Source: Strigops habroptila
Taxonomy: Eukaryota > Chordata > Aves > Psittaciformes > Psittacidae
DNA: 64,000 bases
Direction of reading: 5' to 3'
Assembly (NCBI RefSeq): GCF_004027225.2
Contig: NC_044298.2
Coordinates: 868,001-932,000, forward strand
Shown here: piece by piece, positions 37,945 to 48,230 of the stretch
Layout of the letters: every line of letters begins with the position of its first letter
How positions within the stretch are numbered: position 1 is the first letter of the stretch
Program-made: the position numbers and the translations under genes
Notes under the pieces: model-generated
Databases searched by the model: none
Seen by the model: only the letters and a program-made list of their open reading frames with translations
What the model was told of the DNA's origin: nothing

Positions 37945-40900
37945 CTGTGGTGGGGCAGGGGAGAAGAGAGAACACACGGTTAGAAACCGAAAACAAAAGG
38001 CAGCACCAAGAGTGAACCACAGCACGGGCGAGGCAGGCAGCAAAGCCACCCCAGTGCCCTCCCGCCAGCCCCACCAGCCACAGCCTCCCATTGCCACGTG
38101 CCCCAGGACAAAACGGGCTCTTCTGGAGGTTTCTCCACCGCCACCACCTCACCTGCACTCAGGGGGGAGCAATCGGGACCCAGGAGCAGAAGTCAAGGGA
38201 AAGGGTTTAACAACTTGCTGCTAGAACACAAGGGTGAGAGCAGGCACGGACTGGCCATGACCAGGGCGCAAGATGCTCGTTGGCCAACTGGAGCAAGGAA
38301 TGCTTGAGAAAAAGCTCTCAAGAAGCTTCACTTAGAGAGCAGAACATCTCAGAGCCTCAGACACATCATCAGCTACTTCCCCTTCTCCTTTCTTGCCTTC
38401 AAAGCAGGGCAGGAGAAGAAAAGCACTCCCGTAGTAAGTGGTGCTACAGGTTTGTGGGATGTTGGTTTAGAGAAATACCACCCTTGTAGAACTGCCCGGT
38501 TGTGCTCGCTTCAGGTATTCCTCAGCAGTAGAAATAGCAAGTTTCCTTCTACTGAGTATTCTGGATTAAAATAAAACACTCCCAGAAAAGTGAGCTAGAT
38601 GTCAACAAGGAATAGGAGCCAGTAACACCGCTGGGAACCGCTTGAGGAGAAACATCCCAGGAAGAGTTCAGGAACGGGGTGTCCAAAGCTCCTGGAGTTC
38701 TGTAACCGCTCGCTGGGCTTCGCAGCAAGAGCCCAACCCAGCTGCTTAGAACGGGATCAGCACTGAGCAGTCTCACCCTGCCTGCCACGGCGCGAGGGAT
38801 GCCACGCACATCCCATGGCACTCGGCACCACACGCCACTTCCAAGGCCCTGAAACCTCAATAATCACAAACTCCACACTTCTGGATTCTGTTAACAAGAC
38901 GGCGACACCTTCCTCCAAAGCAGCAGGATCTGTTCCACGTGCTGGTGCTGCAGCAGACGCTTGGGATGGGGGAAGGAGCCACAGAGAGAGTAAGAACAGG
39001 AGGAAACCCGAGTGAGAAACTCCAACCTGAACCGTTGCTTGCGAACACCAACGTGGCAGCACAGAGCAAGACCCGGCGTGCAAAGCCCGGCAGCGTTACC
39101 GAACAGCCCAGGAAGAACTGGGGAGTCTCTTGTCAAAGTCCATGAGAGGAGCACTCGACCAGGCTGGGAGATCCCTTCCCGAGAGCACGGAGACCCTACT
39201 GTCACCTCCGCAGCGCGGCTTGCTGCCCACGCCACCGCTCCTGCTCCCAGCAGCCTCTAGCCCTCCTCTGCAGGCGAGCTTTCAAGGCCAATGGCTCCTG
39301 CAGCTGCCCACAGAACCTCCAACGTTCCTCTTCAGGGCCACCCCTGCCTCACACAACTGAACACCACCGTCTGCCAGCTCTACAGCGCCAAGGTTTCTGA
39401 TGGGGGAAGCAACCCAAGCTACCTGCCCGGCGAGCAGGAGCCGCGGGTAACACCGAGCAGGTTAAAGGAAGAGCATCCAGCCTGGGCTTCACCCCGGGCC
39501 GAGCAGCCTCCACGCAGGCTTCTTCCCCACGGGATTTCTTTCCACTGCCACATCTCTTCCAGTTCTAAGTGTTTCAGGCACAAACAAGTTGTCATATTAA
39601 ACCAATTTGGCAGCAGAACTGCAGGCCCAGAGGGGAGCAATCCTGCGCCGTTGCAGTAACTTAATCTGGGATTTCAATAGGATACAGCCCCAGCAGCCTG
39701 CTGCTGCCCCCAACCTTTGTGCAGCGCCTGGGCATTGTTCAGGAGCTCTGCCATGCTCTGCCCGGCTGCATTCCTGGCACGAGCAAACGGTGCTTATTGA
39801 GCATGCAGAAGAAAAACCCACCCCAAAAACCACAAGAAGCATCAGGCAGCCCCGAGCGCTGAGCCTGGGGGCGGAGGGGGGAGCAACGGGCACCCCCACG
39901 CGACACCCCACACCGCATCCAGGGTGCCAAGACTTTCCTCCTCGCTCGGGTAACTGCGGGACAGCTCCCGGGCAACCTCTCCCTGCAAACCCTGCTCGTG
40001 CTGCCGCCTGCCCTGGCCCCGCGCAGAGGGAACGCTCGCAGGAGTTCACCACTTCCAAGCAGCCTTCGGTGTTTGACCTTGCTTTTAAAGAGCAAAGCCC
40101 CATCTCTGCACCGAGAGGGAGGCAACCACAAAGGGCACCTCCAGCCCCAGCAAACCGTGGCTGAGCCACACCAGAGAAACAGCGTCAAACCGGCCCCGCG
40201 CTTACGTTTCAAGGCAAGAGGAAAGCGATGCGTTCCTCCGGGATTCAGGGAAAACAAGAAGCTTCCCAGCTACAGGTTACAACATCTTTTCTTCCAAGAA
40301 GCTGCAGGGAACCGTGATGCGCTTTGCCGTTACCCCTCTTCCTTTGCAGCCTACAGCATCCAGAGAGGAGAGTCTCAGCTACTCACAACAGGAGGCTCCG
40401 GAAAAAGAGGTGATACAAAAACGTAACAAACTGTTCATTTTATTAGAAACTTCAGGTAAGTTACAGCTTTAGCACAAGGATCTGGTGGTCACATCCGCTA
40501 CCCCCGGCTGGCTCAGCCCTGCTGGCTCATGCTGGGAGAGCCCCGGCACATCCCAGCCTCAGTTTCCCTTCTCTGGTCATACAATGGGTATATCCAGCCC
40601 CCTCTGACAACGCTTCACGGACACATGCAAAAAAAGCTCTGAAGCTCCAAAGGAAAGGACCGCAGAGGGCAAAGCATTTGGAAAGATTTTCCTGCAACAC
40701 GGGGCAGGACCAGCACCCAAAGGAGCCCAACCCGCGATGGGGGGGGGGCTGGTGTTTTATCAGCATTGTGAGCTTTCCTCCGGAGCAAACACATCGCAGC
40801 TGCAAACCGAGCAGACCCCGTGCGTGCAGAGGGCGAGATTCTGGGGGGATGCCCCAGATACGCCACCAGAGACCCCCCCGTGGGGACCGCCGGGCAGCGC

Positions 40901-41626
40901 TTCAGCGGGGACACTCACCGGAGCGCCCCAAACCGGCCCAGGACCCCGCGCTGGGGCACCCCCGCCCGCGGGCCGGGCCTCCTCCGGGGCCGCCAAACCG
41001 GCGTCGACCGGGAATCCCCCGCGGGGCCCGTCCGCGGAGCCCGCCCCGCGCCGCGGAGCCCCGAGAGCGCGGCGGGGCGGCGCGGCTCCCATTGTTACCG
41101 CCAGCCGCGGCGGGGCCGGGCGGGCCCCGGGGGCGCGGCAGGGCCGGAGCCGCCCGGTGCCGCGGCTCGGCATGCCCAGACCCACGGCACACAATGGGGG
41201 CGAGCGGCCGGAGGGACCCACACGGGGCCGTGCGGGAGCCCCCGCGGCGGCGCGGCGCCAGGCCGGGCCCGCACCCGGGAGGCGGGCGAGCGCGGGCCGC
41301 TTCCGCCCTCATGGCCGCGGCCGCCATTCCCCCCCCCACCAACCCCACACCGCACCTCCCCGCCCGCCTCCAGCCCGCCCGCCCGCCCTCCCTCACCTGC
41401 GGCGGCCGCGCGTTACGCCAGCCCCCGGCTGCGGCCCGGCCCACTAGGCCGCGCGGGGCCCGGCGCTCGGGCCCCGGCGGTGGGGCGCGGCGGGGCCGGA
41501 CGGTGGCGGGGCCGGGGGAGGGGGGGGTGCGCGGCGGCGGGTGAGGCGGGATGGGGCGGGGGGCAGCGGCGGGGTTTACCGGCGCCGCGCGCGGTTCCCG
41601 GGGCCGCCGCCGCGCAGCAACTTTAC
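37945..41626 (-). other. UBAP2L: UBAP2L first intron (5' UTR intron)
   Basis: The exon carrying the UBAP2L start codon begins at 37944 with a CAG acceptor, so its 5' UTR continues upstream. About 3.7 kb separates it from the candidate non-coding exon 1 in the CpG island. I see no coding exons or RNA gene here. GC content rises from about 40.7 kb onward. Confidence 0.65.
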
Positions 41627-41854
41627 CTGGGTCTCACCACACTGACAACTACCAGCGGCGCCCGCCCCCATCACGTGACGAGGGCGCTGAAGCGGGGAGG
41701 GGGGGGGAGGGGGGACGGACACACGGAACCGACACGGGGCGGAGCCAGACCGGCACCGTGAGAGCGGGGCGCCGCTCCCTCGTCACGTGGTGAGGGCGCA
41801 AGGCGGCTTCGGCGGCCGCCATGTTTTGCGGCCTCAGGCCGCGCCGGGCCGGGG
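41380..41854. promoter_or_regulatory. Bidirectional CpG-island promoter, UBAP2L / C1orf43
   Basis: The divergent genes share one CpG island spanning about 40.9-41.9 kb. On the minus strand, two donor-like sites could end a UBAP2L non-coding exon 1: CCCAG|GTAAAG at 41627 and GCAG|GTGAGG near 41398. There is no TATA box. Two TCACGTG E-box composites (41671-41687 and 41783-41799) and a GCCGCCATG YY1-like site at 41815-41823 lie close to the C1orf43 start. The head-to-head arrangement is seen directly; shared control is inferred. Confidence 0.75.
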
Positions 41855-41871
41855 ATGGCGGCGGCCGGTAG
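41821..41871 (+). CDS. Upstream ORF overlapping the C1orf43 start (16 residues)
   Basis: An ATG in good context (GCCGCCATGT) opens a 17-codon frame that ends in TAG at 41869-41871, past and out of frame with the C1orf43 ATG at 41855. If transcription starts upstream of 41821, this uORF would compete with the main start. If it starts within the YY1-like site, as often happens, the uORF would be absent from the mRNA. Confidence 0.4.
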   Translation: MFCGLRPRRAGDGGGR

Positions 41872-44217
41872 CAACTGGCTGTCCGGGGTCAACGTGGTGC
41901 TGGTGATGGCCTACGGCAGCCTGGTGAGCCCGCACCGGCACCGGCAGGCCGCGGCCGGGCCGGGGCCCTGCGGCCGGGTGTCCGCGGGGACGGGTCTGTG
42001 CGGCGGGAGGAGGACGTGAGGAGGAGCCTGTGTGGGGGCGTTTGTGGGGCCGAGCCAGGACCCTGGGGTTGGGAGCGGGGGTCTGTGGGGCCCTGGGTTT
42101 GGGGGGGGTGTCTCTGGCACCCTGTGGTTGCTGAGGGGGGGGGTCTGTGGCACCCTGTGGTTGCCTGAGGGGGGTGTCTCTGGCACCCTGTGGTTGCTGG
42201 GGAGGGTTCTGGGGCACCCTGTGGTTCCTGGGGGGGGTCTCTTGCACCCCGTGGATGGGGGGGTGTCTGTGGCGCCCTGTGGTTGCTGAGGGGGGGTCTG
42301 TGGGGCCCTGTGGTTGCTGGGGGGGGGGTCTGTGGGGCCCTGTGGTTGCTGGGGGGGGGCTGTAGCACCCTGTGGTTGCTGAGGGGGGGTCTGTGGGGCC
42401 CTGTGGTTGCTGGGGGGGGGGCTGTAGCACCCTGTGGTTGCTGGGGGGGGGCTGTAGCACCCTGTGGTTGCTGGGGGGGGGGTCTGTGGGGCTGGGGTGC
42501 AGCCTGACCCCCCCCGTCCTGCTGCTCCAGGTCTTTGTGCTGCTCTTCATCTTCGTGAAGCGCCAGATCATGCGCTTCGCCATGAAGTCCCGGCGCGGCC
42601 CCCACGTGCCGGTGGGGCAACACGCGCCCAAGGTGGGTGCCCTCCCTCCGTCCCTCCCTGCCCCCGGCCTTTGGGCTTCCACAGACAGCACTAAACCTGC
42701 TGCTTCGGCTTCCCCCCCCCTTCCCTGTGCAGGATTTAAAGGAAGAAATCGACATCCGGCTCTCGAGGGTGCAGGACATCAAGTACGAGCCGCGGCTCCT
42801 GGCTGAGGACGACGGCAGGCTCCTGCAGCTGGAGACACAAGGTACCTCTGCTTCAGCGAGGTGCCTCCGGAGCCTCAAGGGGCTCCTGCTCCAGCAGCCC
42901 CTTGCCCTGGAGCCGAGCTGCTGCTCCGGGCCTCTTGGTGGCTGCCCCATGGCGAGGCAGCTCGAGGTGGTGGCTCTGCGGCTCTCGGCTTTCCCCGCCT
43001 CCCTCCGAACTCCTGCGGAGCTTGCACCGTGGGTTCTCTCTTTGCCAGGTTGCTATAACTACCTGTACAGGATGAAGGCGCTGGATGCCATCAGGACATC
43101 TGGTACGTGAGCTCAGGGCAGGAGGGAGAGGGGAAGGAAAGGTGGAGAGAGACCAAGTGTGGAGGAAATAAGGAGCCAGCAGCCTCGTGGCCATGCTCAA
43201 GGTCCTTGCTTGGGAACAGCGGTTGCTTATCCCGCCCGGGGCTGGTGCTCTGAGGGCTGGCTCTGCTCGTGTGCTGGAAGGAGGCAGCAGAATGTGGTGG
43301 GAGGTTAAATCAGCTCCAAAGCTTGATGCCTGCGGGTGACCCGAAGCGTTTGTAGCTGTGCTTCAGCTGCTCGCGCGGTGCCTTTTCCTTCGCCAGAGAT
43401 CCCGTTTCACGCAGAGGGCCGGTACCCCAAGTCCTTAACGGGGAAGAACTTCTGTGCCTACCTGCTGGAACTGCGGAACTCCAGCACCTCCTTCAAAGGC
43501 ATCCGCAAAGCCTTGATCGACACCTTGCTGGATGGGTACGAGAGCGCCCGCTACGGCACCGGGGTAAGCGCCGGCGCTGCGCCGCCCGGGCCGGGCTCAG
43601 CTGCAGCCACCGCTGCGCCTCACACGCGCCTTCCTGCTTGTCTCCAGGTCTTTGGGAAACCGGAATATCTCAAGTACCAGGATGCTCTGAATGAGCTGGC
43701 AAACATGTAAGTGTTGGGGTCCCTGCCCGGGGCACACGGTTGGAACTGGATGATCTTCAAGTCCTTTCCAACCCAAAGCATTCTATGAGTCTGAGCGTGC
43801 CTGCCCCGGGGAGTAGCTGGGCGCTGTGGTGGCTTCATGGGCCCCAGCACCCATCGCTGAGGTGTGAACAGAGACACTTCTGGGGCAGCCCCCAGCCTCT
43901 CTCTGTCCTTCCAGGTGTACTTATTCCCTGCAGTTCCATCTCTTGGTGTGGCTTTGGGTTTGTGACTGGTTCCAGTCCATGGTCCTGCTTGTGCTTTGAG
44001 CCTCTCCTCTCCCTGCAGGACCAAGGCCCGGGCAGGCAGCAGCCAGCGGCAGCACCAGTCAGCAGCCAAGGACCTCACCCTCTCCCCTGAAGTCTCCAAC
44101 CCTGCCACCATCCAGGTCACCTACCTGCCTTCCAGCCAGAAGAGCAAACGTGCCAAACACTTCCTGGAGCTGAAGAGCTTCAAGGACAACTACAACACAC
44201 TGGAGAGCACCCTGTGA
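41855..44217 (+). CDS. C1orf43: C1orf43 homolog (NICE-3), single-pass membrane protein
   Basis: Conserved protein reported in human at the Golgi and mitochondria and implicated in phagocytosis. Exons: 41855-41923, 42531-42632, 42733-42841, 43049-43102, 43397-43563, 43648-43706, 44019-44217. All have GT/AG borders and close to 759 nt, giving 252 residues (human 253). Residues about 10-33 (VNVVLVMAYGSLVFVLLFIFV) form the N-terminal membrane anchor. They are followed by KRQIMRFAMKSRRGPHVPVG, a Lys/Arg-rich stop-transfer segment. The remainder (EEIDIRLSRVQDIKYEP, CYNYLYRMKALDAIRTS, RKALIDTLLDGYE, the end FKDNYNTLESTL) is almost identical to the human sequence I recall. The fourth exon is three codons shorter at its start than human (GCYNY for GNQSCYNY). 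Confidence 0.96.
42075..42495. repeat. G-run minisatellite in C1orf43 intron 1
   Basis: About eleven diverged units of roughly 30-40 bp, each holding CCCTGTGGTTGCTG followed by 6-9 G and then GTCTGTGG. The G-rich strand is the non-template strand of C1orf43. The array fills most of the 607-bp first intron. Confidence 0.92.
43719..43794 (+). mobile_element. Short CR1 LINE 3' relic in C1orf43 intron 6
   Basis: About 75 bp: GTCCCTGCCC.. through GGAACTGGATGATCTTCAAG to CAACCCAAAGCATTCTATGA, the CR1 3' end. It starts within a dozen bases of the exon 6 donor (43706/43707), in gene orientation. Confidence 0.9.
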
Positions 44218-44544
44218 GCCAGGCGGAGAGCAGCGCTCCGGGGCCCTGCCACCAGCAGAGCCTCTTGCGAGGCGCAGGCGGCTCCTGGGCAGGTTTTGGC
44301 TGCAGTTTGCTGTGCAGGCAGCGTGGGGACGAAGCGGCTGCGCTCTCAGGTCTCCCTTTTGCACCGTGGTGGAGGTCGGTGCTCCGTGGAGGCTCTGGTG
44401 GGGCTCGGCCCTCACTCGGAACCAGTTTCAAAGCAGCTGCTGAGCCCGGAGGGGATCGGCCCGTGCAGCCTCCTCTGCAGCTGTGGGACATGCTTCAGGC
44501 TTGAGGCTTTGGGTCCAGCCACGGCTTGGAGGCCTGGCCCTGTG

Positions 44545-44550
44545 AATAAA
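44545..44550 (+). terminator. C1orf43: C1orf43 proximal poly(A) signal AATAAA
   Basis: The first AATAAA after the stop codon, 328 nt downstream. It is followed by TG-rich sequence (TTGTTTCTGAGAGCCGTG). Confidence 0.75.
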
Positions 44551-45142
44551 CTGATCAGCTTTAGCTTGTTTCTGAGAGCCGTGAGGCCCAGCCGGCGCTC
44601 TGCTCCACCTCTCCTCCTGCCCCTGACGGCTGGCGGGGGCTGGCCGTCCGTCCATCCGTCCGTCCTGGCCGTGGGTCTCAGGCTCTGGAGCTGCTCCTCT
44701 CTTCTTTCCGAAGGGCGAATGCTCTTTTCCCCGTGGCCCCTTCACTGCTCTCAGCCGGGGTGCCCGGGCTGCGCACCAGGGTGCCTGGACAGAGTGTAAA
44801 TAATTTGGGGGCCACTTCTTGGCCCCTGCGGCTGAGGTGCCTCTGGGCTGCGGTTTCTACTCTTTTCTCCTGCAACTGGGCATTTGGGGCCGTGTTGAGC
44901 AGACAAATACCAGCTTCCAACGTCCTGCCTGTCCTGCCAAGGGGGGGTTTCCTCCCGTTCTCACCAGCGCCTCGTGTGCCAGCGGCTGCTGAGCCCCCGG
45001 GGGTGGAAGCTCGCGGCCCCCAACTTGATGTCTGTGTCCTGCCAGGCTGCCAGCAGCACCCGCTGCTCCCCAGTCCAGTCATCACAGCGTGGGGGGGACC
45101 CTGCCCCTCGCTGGGCCTCTGCACTCTTTTTAATGGCTGTTT

Positions 45143-45148
45143 AATAAA
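45143..45148 (+). terminator. C1orf43: C1orf43 distal poly(A) signal AATAAA
   Basis: A second AATAAA about 0.9 kb past the stop, in GTTTAATAAAATGACAG, followed by a GTGTGGAG-type downstream element. It would extend the 3' UTR by about 600 nt. Use of both sites is inferred. Confidence 0.6.
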
Positions 45149-45535
45149 ATGACAGTTAACCCCGAGCAGGGTGTGGAGCCTCTGGCTGCAGGAAGGCCCT
45201 TCCCTGCTGCATTCAGGGCCGCATCCGTCCCGGTGCTGCCGCCACGGTAACGGGGATGCTGTTAATGGTGCTGGGGGTGGTTGCAGCGGCCCTGGAGCAC
45301 CGGCAGGGGCAAGCAGCCAGACCCCCTTGCAGGAGGTGGGATGGGGCAAGGGCTGGGAGGGTGGCTGTCCTGGCGACAGTGGGGTGCAGGCTCCCCCCGC
45401 TTTGGTTGCAGGCCCTGGTGAAGGGGGGCGCCTGCTTCTGGAGAGGTAGAGCTGGCAAAGGGAGCCCCCTGTGCTGGGGGCAGCAGGTGAGGGGGGGCCC
45501 TGGCTCTGTAGGCAGGGTGGGGGGGTCAGGCCCGC

Positions 45536-45710
45536 TTCATAGAACCATGGAATGGTTTGGGTTGGAAAGGACCTTAAGATCACCCAGTTCCAACCCCTGC
45601 CATGGGCAGGGACACCTCACACTGGAGCGTGTGGTGCAAGGCTCTGTCCAACCTGGCCTTGAGCACTGCCGGGGATGGAGCATTCACCACTTCCCAGCGG
45701 AGCAGGAAGC
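45536..45710 (-). mobile_element. CR1 LINE 3' fragment
   Basis: The complement ends in AACCCAAACCATTCCATGGTTCTATGAAG, the CR1 3' end. It includes GGTTGGAACTGGGTGATCTT and TGCTCCATCCCCGGCAGTG. About 175 bp, 5'-truncated, between C1orf43 and the miR-190b locus. Confidence 0.92.
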
Positions 45711-46725
45711 ACATTGAGCAGGATGGGGGCTGCGCCCGCTGCGCCCTGGGCATTGCCCTGTGCAGAGGCAGGGGGAAGCCGCAGCCCACAGCAGATCGCT
45801 GGGGCTGGGACACGCTGGATCCTGCACGCTCGGTCCCGGCCGTGCCCGTACCAGGAGATGGCAGCACGGCCGGAGCGCTCCTGCCCGCATCCCGCTCCCA
45901 GCATGGGCCGTGCCCGCCTCGGCCACACGCTGCTGTCCCGCGGGGCTCCCGGCACAACGCACCGGGGATTGGAGCCGGGCTGGCTGCCATGTCCGGGCAC
46001 CCCTGAGCCCCATCTGCGCCCCAACCGAGGGGGCCCGTCCCCTTCCTTCCCTCCCCGCTGCCTCTGCCTGACCTTGGCGTCTCCCGGCCCCAGGGCCCAT
46101 CAGCGCCTGCCCTGGCTCTGCTTATTGACAGGGCTGGGGGCTGCGGGGCCGGCACCCCCTGCCCACAGCCCTTCATTAGCTCCGCTGTCGGGCTGCATCA
46201 CATCAGCTCCGGCTGCACACGCGCCCCTGGCTCCTGGCACTGCTGCTGTGTCCCCGCTGTCCCCTGTGCCACCCTCCACACGCAGCCCCCCTAGTCCCGG
46301 GCAGGGTTTGGGCTCTGGCTGCCCCACGTCTTTCCCCATTGGCACACCAAGGTTTACGCTCCCCCAGAGCCTGTAATGTCACCCCAAGGTCAGTGTTTCC
46401 CACTGTGGCACAGCACTGGCACAGCATGAGGAGATATGTGCCCTCCAAGACACTCTCGTGGCTGGATGCTACCAGCCAGGACCCAGCAGCCAGCCCGGAG
46501 TGGGCCGGGGGTCCTGCCTTTGTCACCCATCAGTGCCCACAGGGGGGCCGCATCCGCACGAGGGATGGGGCAGGGTGATGGAAATCTCCTCCGGTGGACA
46601 GGGGGTCCCAGCGGCTCCCCCAGAGCGAGGGGACACAGACACAGGAGGAGGGGACATGGGGCACGAGCCGCAGCGCTGGCTGGGGCTCGTCCTTGGGCAG
46701 AACCCCCCGGGACAGCTCCGGCTCC
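45711..46725. other. Intergenic region without recognisable genes
   Basis: GC-rich sequence between the CR1 fragment and the candidate miR-190b promoter. In human, the small cilia gene CFAP141 (C1orf189) sits between C1orf43 and TPM3. I found no segment resembling its exons on either strand here. Open frames in this stretch are GC-driven and have no family resemblance. Confidence 0.55.
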
Positions 46726-46727
46726 CC

Positions 46728-46950
46728 ACTATCGATGGCCCCGCTAATGACGCCGGCGTGTGACCGGGGGCAGGCGCAGGCAGCGCTGGGCCCTCATCGA
46801 CCCGTATCGACCGGCCCCGGGCGGTGAAGGGCGCGGGGTCTGCGGGGGGACGTCGATGGGTCATAACTAATGGGAACGGGGCCACGTGCGCGGGGCCGGG
46901 GCGGCCGAGCGCGGTTATAAACGGCGGCCGGCGGCCCCTGAGCCAGAGCA
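46728..46950 (+). promoter_or_regulatory. Candidate promoter of the miR-190b primary transcript
   Basis: TTATAAA at 46915-46921 lies behind GC-rich sequence with a CACGTG E-box (46883-46888). It is followed about 25-30 nt later by a short segment ending in a strong donor, CCCAG|GTAAGG at 46972/46973. Upstream, four TCGA/TCGAT motifs occur at 46731, 46796, 46805 and 46852. No start codon lies in the putative first exon, which favours a non-coding transcript. Confidence 0.5.
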
Positions 46951-46972
46951 TCGAGGACCCCCCCGAGCCCAG
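46948..46972 (+). other. Putative non-coding exon 1 of pri-miR-190b
   Basis: Defined by the TATA box at 46915 (start expected near 46945-46950) and the donor CAG|GTAAGG at 46973. A T/C-rich tract ending in TTGCAG at 47237 could be the matching acceptor and would open an exon 27 nt before the hairpin. Inferred from signals only. Confidence 0.4.
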
Positions 46973-47264
46973 GTAAGGTGGTGATGGACGTGGGGTCTCC
47001 TTGGCGCGTAGGGACGGGGGGCAGCACTACCCATGCTGTGCCATGCCAAGCCGGGCCATGCCATGGTGTATGTGCCATCCCTGCACTGCCCTGCTCTGGC
47101 TTTGTCCCTGCTGCAGGTTGCCTGCTGCTCGGGCACCACTTCCCAGAGCACCCCAATGCCGGTGCGGGCACCCAGGAGGGCTTCGGGCACTGAGACCCCT
47201 GCAGCTTTCAGCCTCCACTTCTCTCCTTCTCTTGCAGGGAGCTGAGCCCCGGGTCCCGTCCACC

Positions 47265-47343
47265 TGCCTCTGTCTGATATGTTTGATATTAGGTTGTTTT
47301 ATTGGAAAACCAACTAAATATCAAACATATTCTTACAGCGCCA
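47265..47343 (+). ncRNA. MIR190B: microRNA miR-190b precursor hairpin
   Basis: The predicted mature 5p strand is at 47275-47295 (TGATATGTTTGATATTAGGT then T). It pairs with the 3p arm at about 47312-47333 (CAACTAAATATCAAACATAT) around a loop of about 16 nt, leaving a near-perfect stem with flanking CTGT/ACAG pairing. The seed GATATGT is that of miR-190a/b. The hairpin sits between C1orf43 and TPM3 on the TPM3 strand, exactly as in human. One base near the 3' end of the mature strand differs from the human miR-190b I recall (TTAGGTT for TTGGGTT), making it look intermediate to miR-190a. Confidence 0.95.
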
Positions 47344-47344
47344 G

Positions 47345-48230
47345 GGACGCGCGGCGCCGACACGTCCAGATGCTGCCTGCACCCTTGCCATGAGTGTCCC
47401 CCCATCGAGTGTCCCCCCATGCCCCTTCCCGTACCCCTTCCATTGCTGCAATGACACCCATCTGCCCGCGCTCCATGGGGCCGGGCACGGGGAGCTGCGG
47501 AGGTTTGGGATGGCGGCAGGGTCAGCGCTCACGCCACTGGGATGATCCCAGTACAAAGGCGCGTGGCCCAGTGCCCGCCGCTGGCTCCGCTGCCCCAGCG
47601 CGGGGCTATTTCTGGCTCCCGGGGGCATGGCGATGCAATGGGACTATTCAGGGGGGCTTGGCGCCCTGCCTGGGGACCAGGGAGCTGCCAGCAGGGTCAG
47701 GCTCCGTCTCCTGGGCCCTTGGGTGCTGACCCCAGTGGCAGATCCTGGCTTGGCTCATGGGGCTATCGGATCCTTGGGGCTGGCGCCAGGAGGCTGCTAA
47801 TCCCTGCGGCTGCATGGGAAGTGCCGCTGGCCGCCCTGGGAATTCCTCCCTGGGCCTGGGGAATTCGCTCCTCCGGCTGCCAACAGCATCTTGTGCCTCA
47901 TGGCCAAGCACCAGGAGCCCGGCTCCGAGCTCCTCGGATGCTGCTCCCGAGGTGTGGGACCGGGCGCATCCCGCTGCTCCGGGGGCTGCAGCTAAACCCA
48001 GCGCTTAGCACAGCCCCGGGCTGAGCCCGTCCTTGTCCGCACCACCCCCGGGCACGGTAAATGTCAGTCGGGGGCTACAGAGACACCCTCATGGCGTGCA
48101 AAGCCGGGGGGGGCTCCGCTGCTGGTGCCACAGGGACCCAGCTCAGTGCCCCGAGGTGGGTGACGCCAGCCTGGGTGTCTCATTGCACGGAAGGGGGCGG
48201 CCAGGACAATGCAGGACCCCCCCTGCTCGC
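47345..48230. other. Region between miR-190b and the TPM3 muscle promoter
   Basis: GC-rich, about 0.9 kb. No AATAAA follows the miR-190b hairpin here, so its transcript may be unpolyadenylated or may read toward TPM3. I see no conserved coding segment and no repeat. Confidence 0.5.

Noticed and set aside
40678-41761. Overlapping Pro/Arg/Ala-rich open frames in the CpG island
   Set aside because: Composition effect of about 75-80% GC in the bidirectional promoter; no homology, and different frames are open on both strands.
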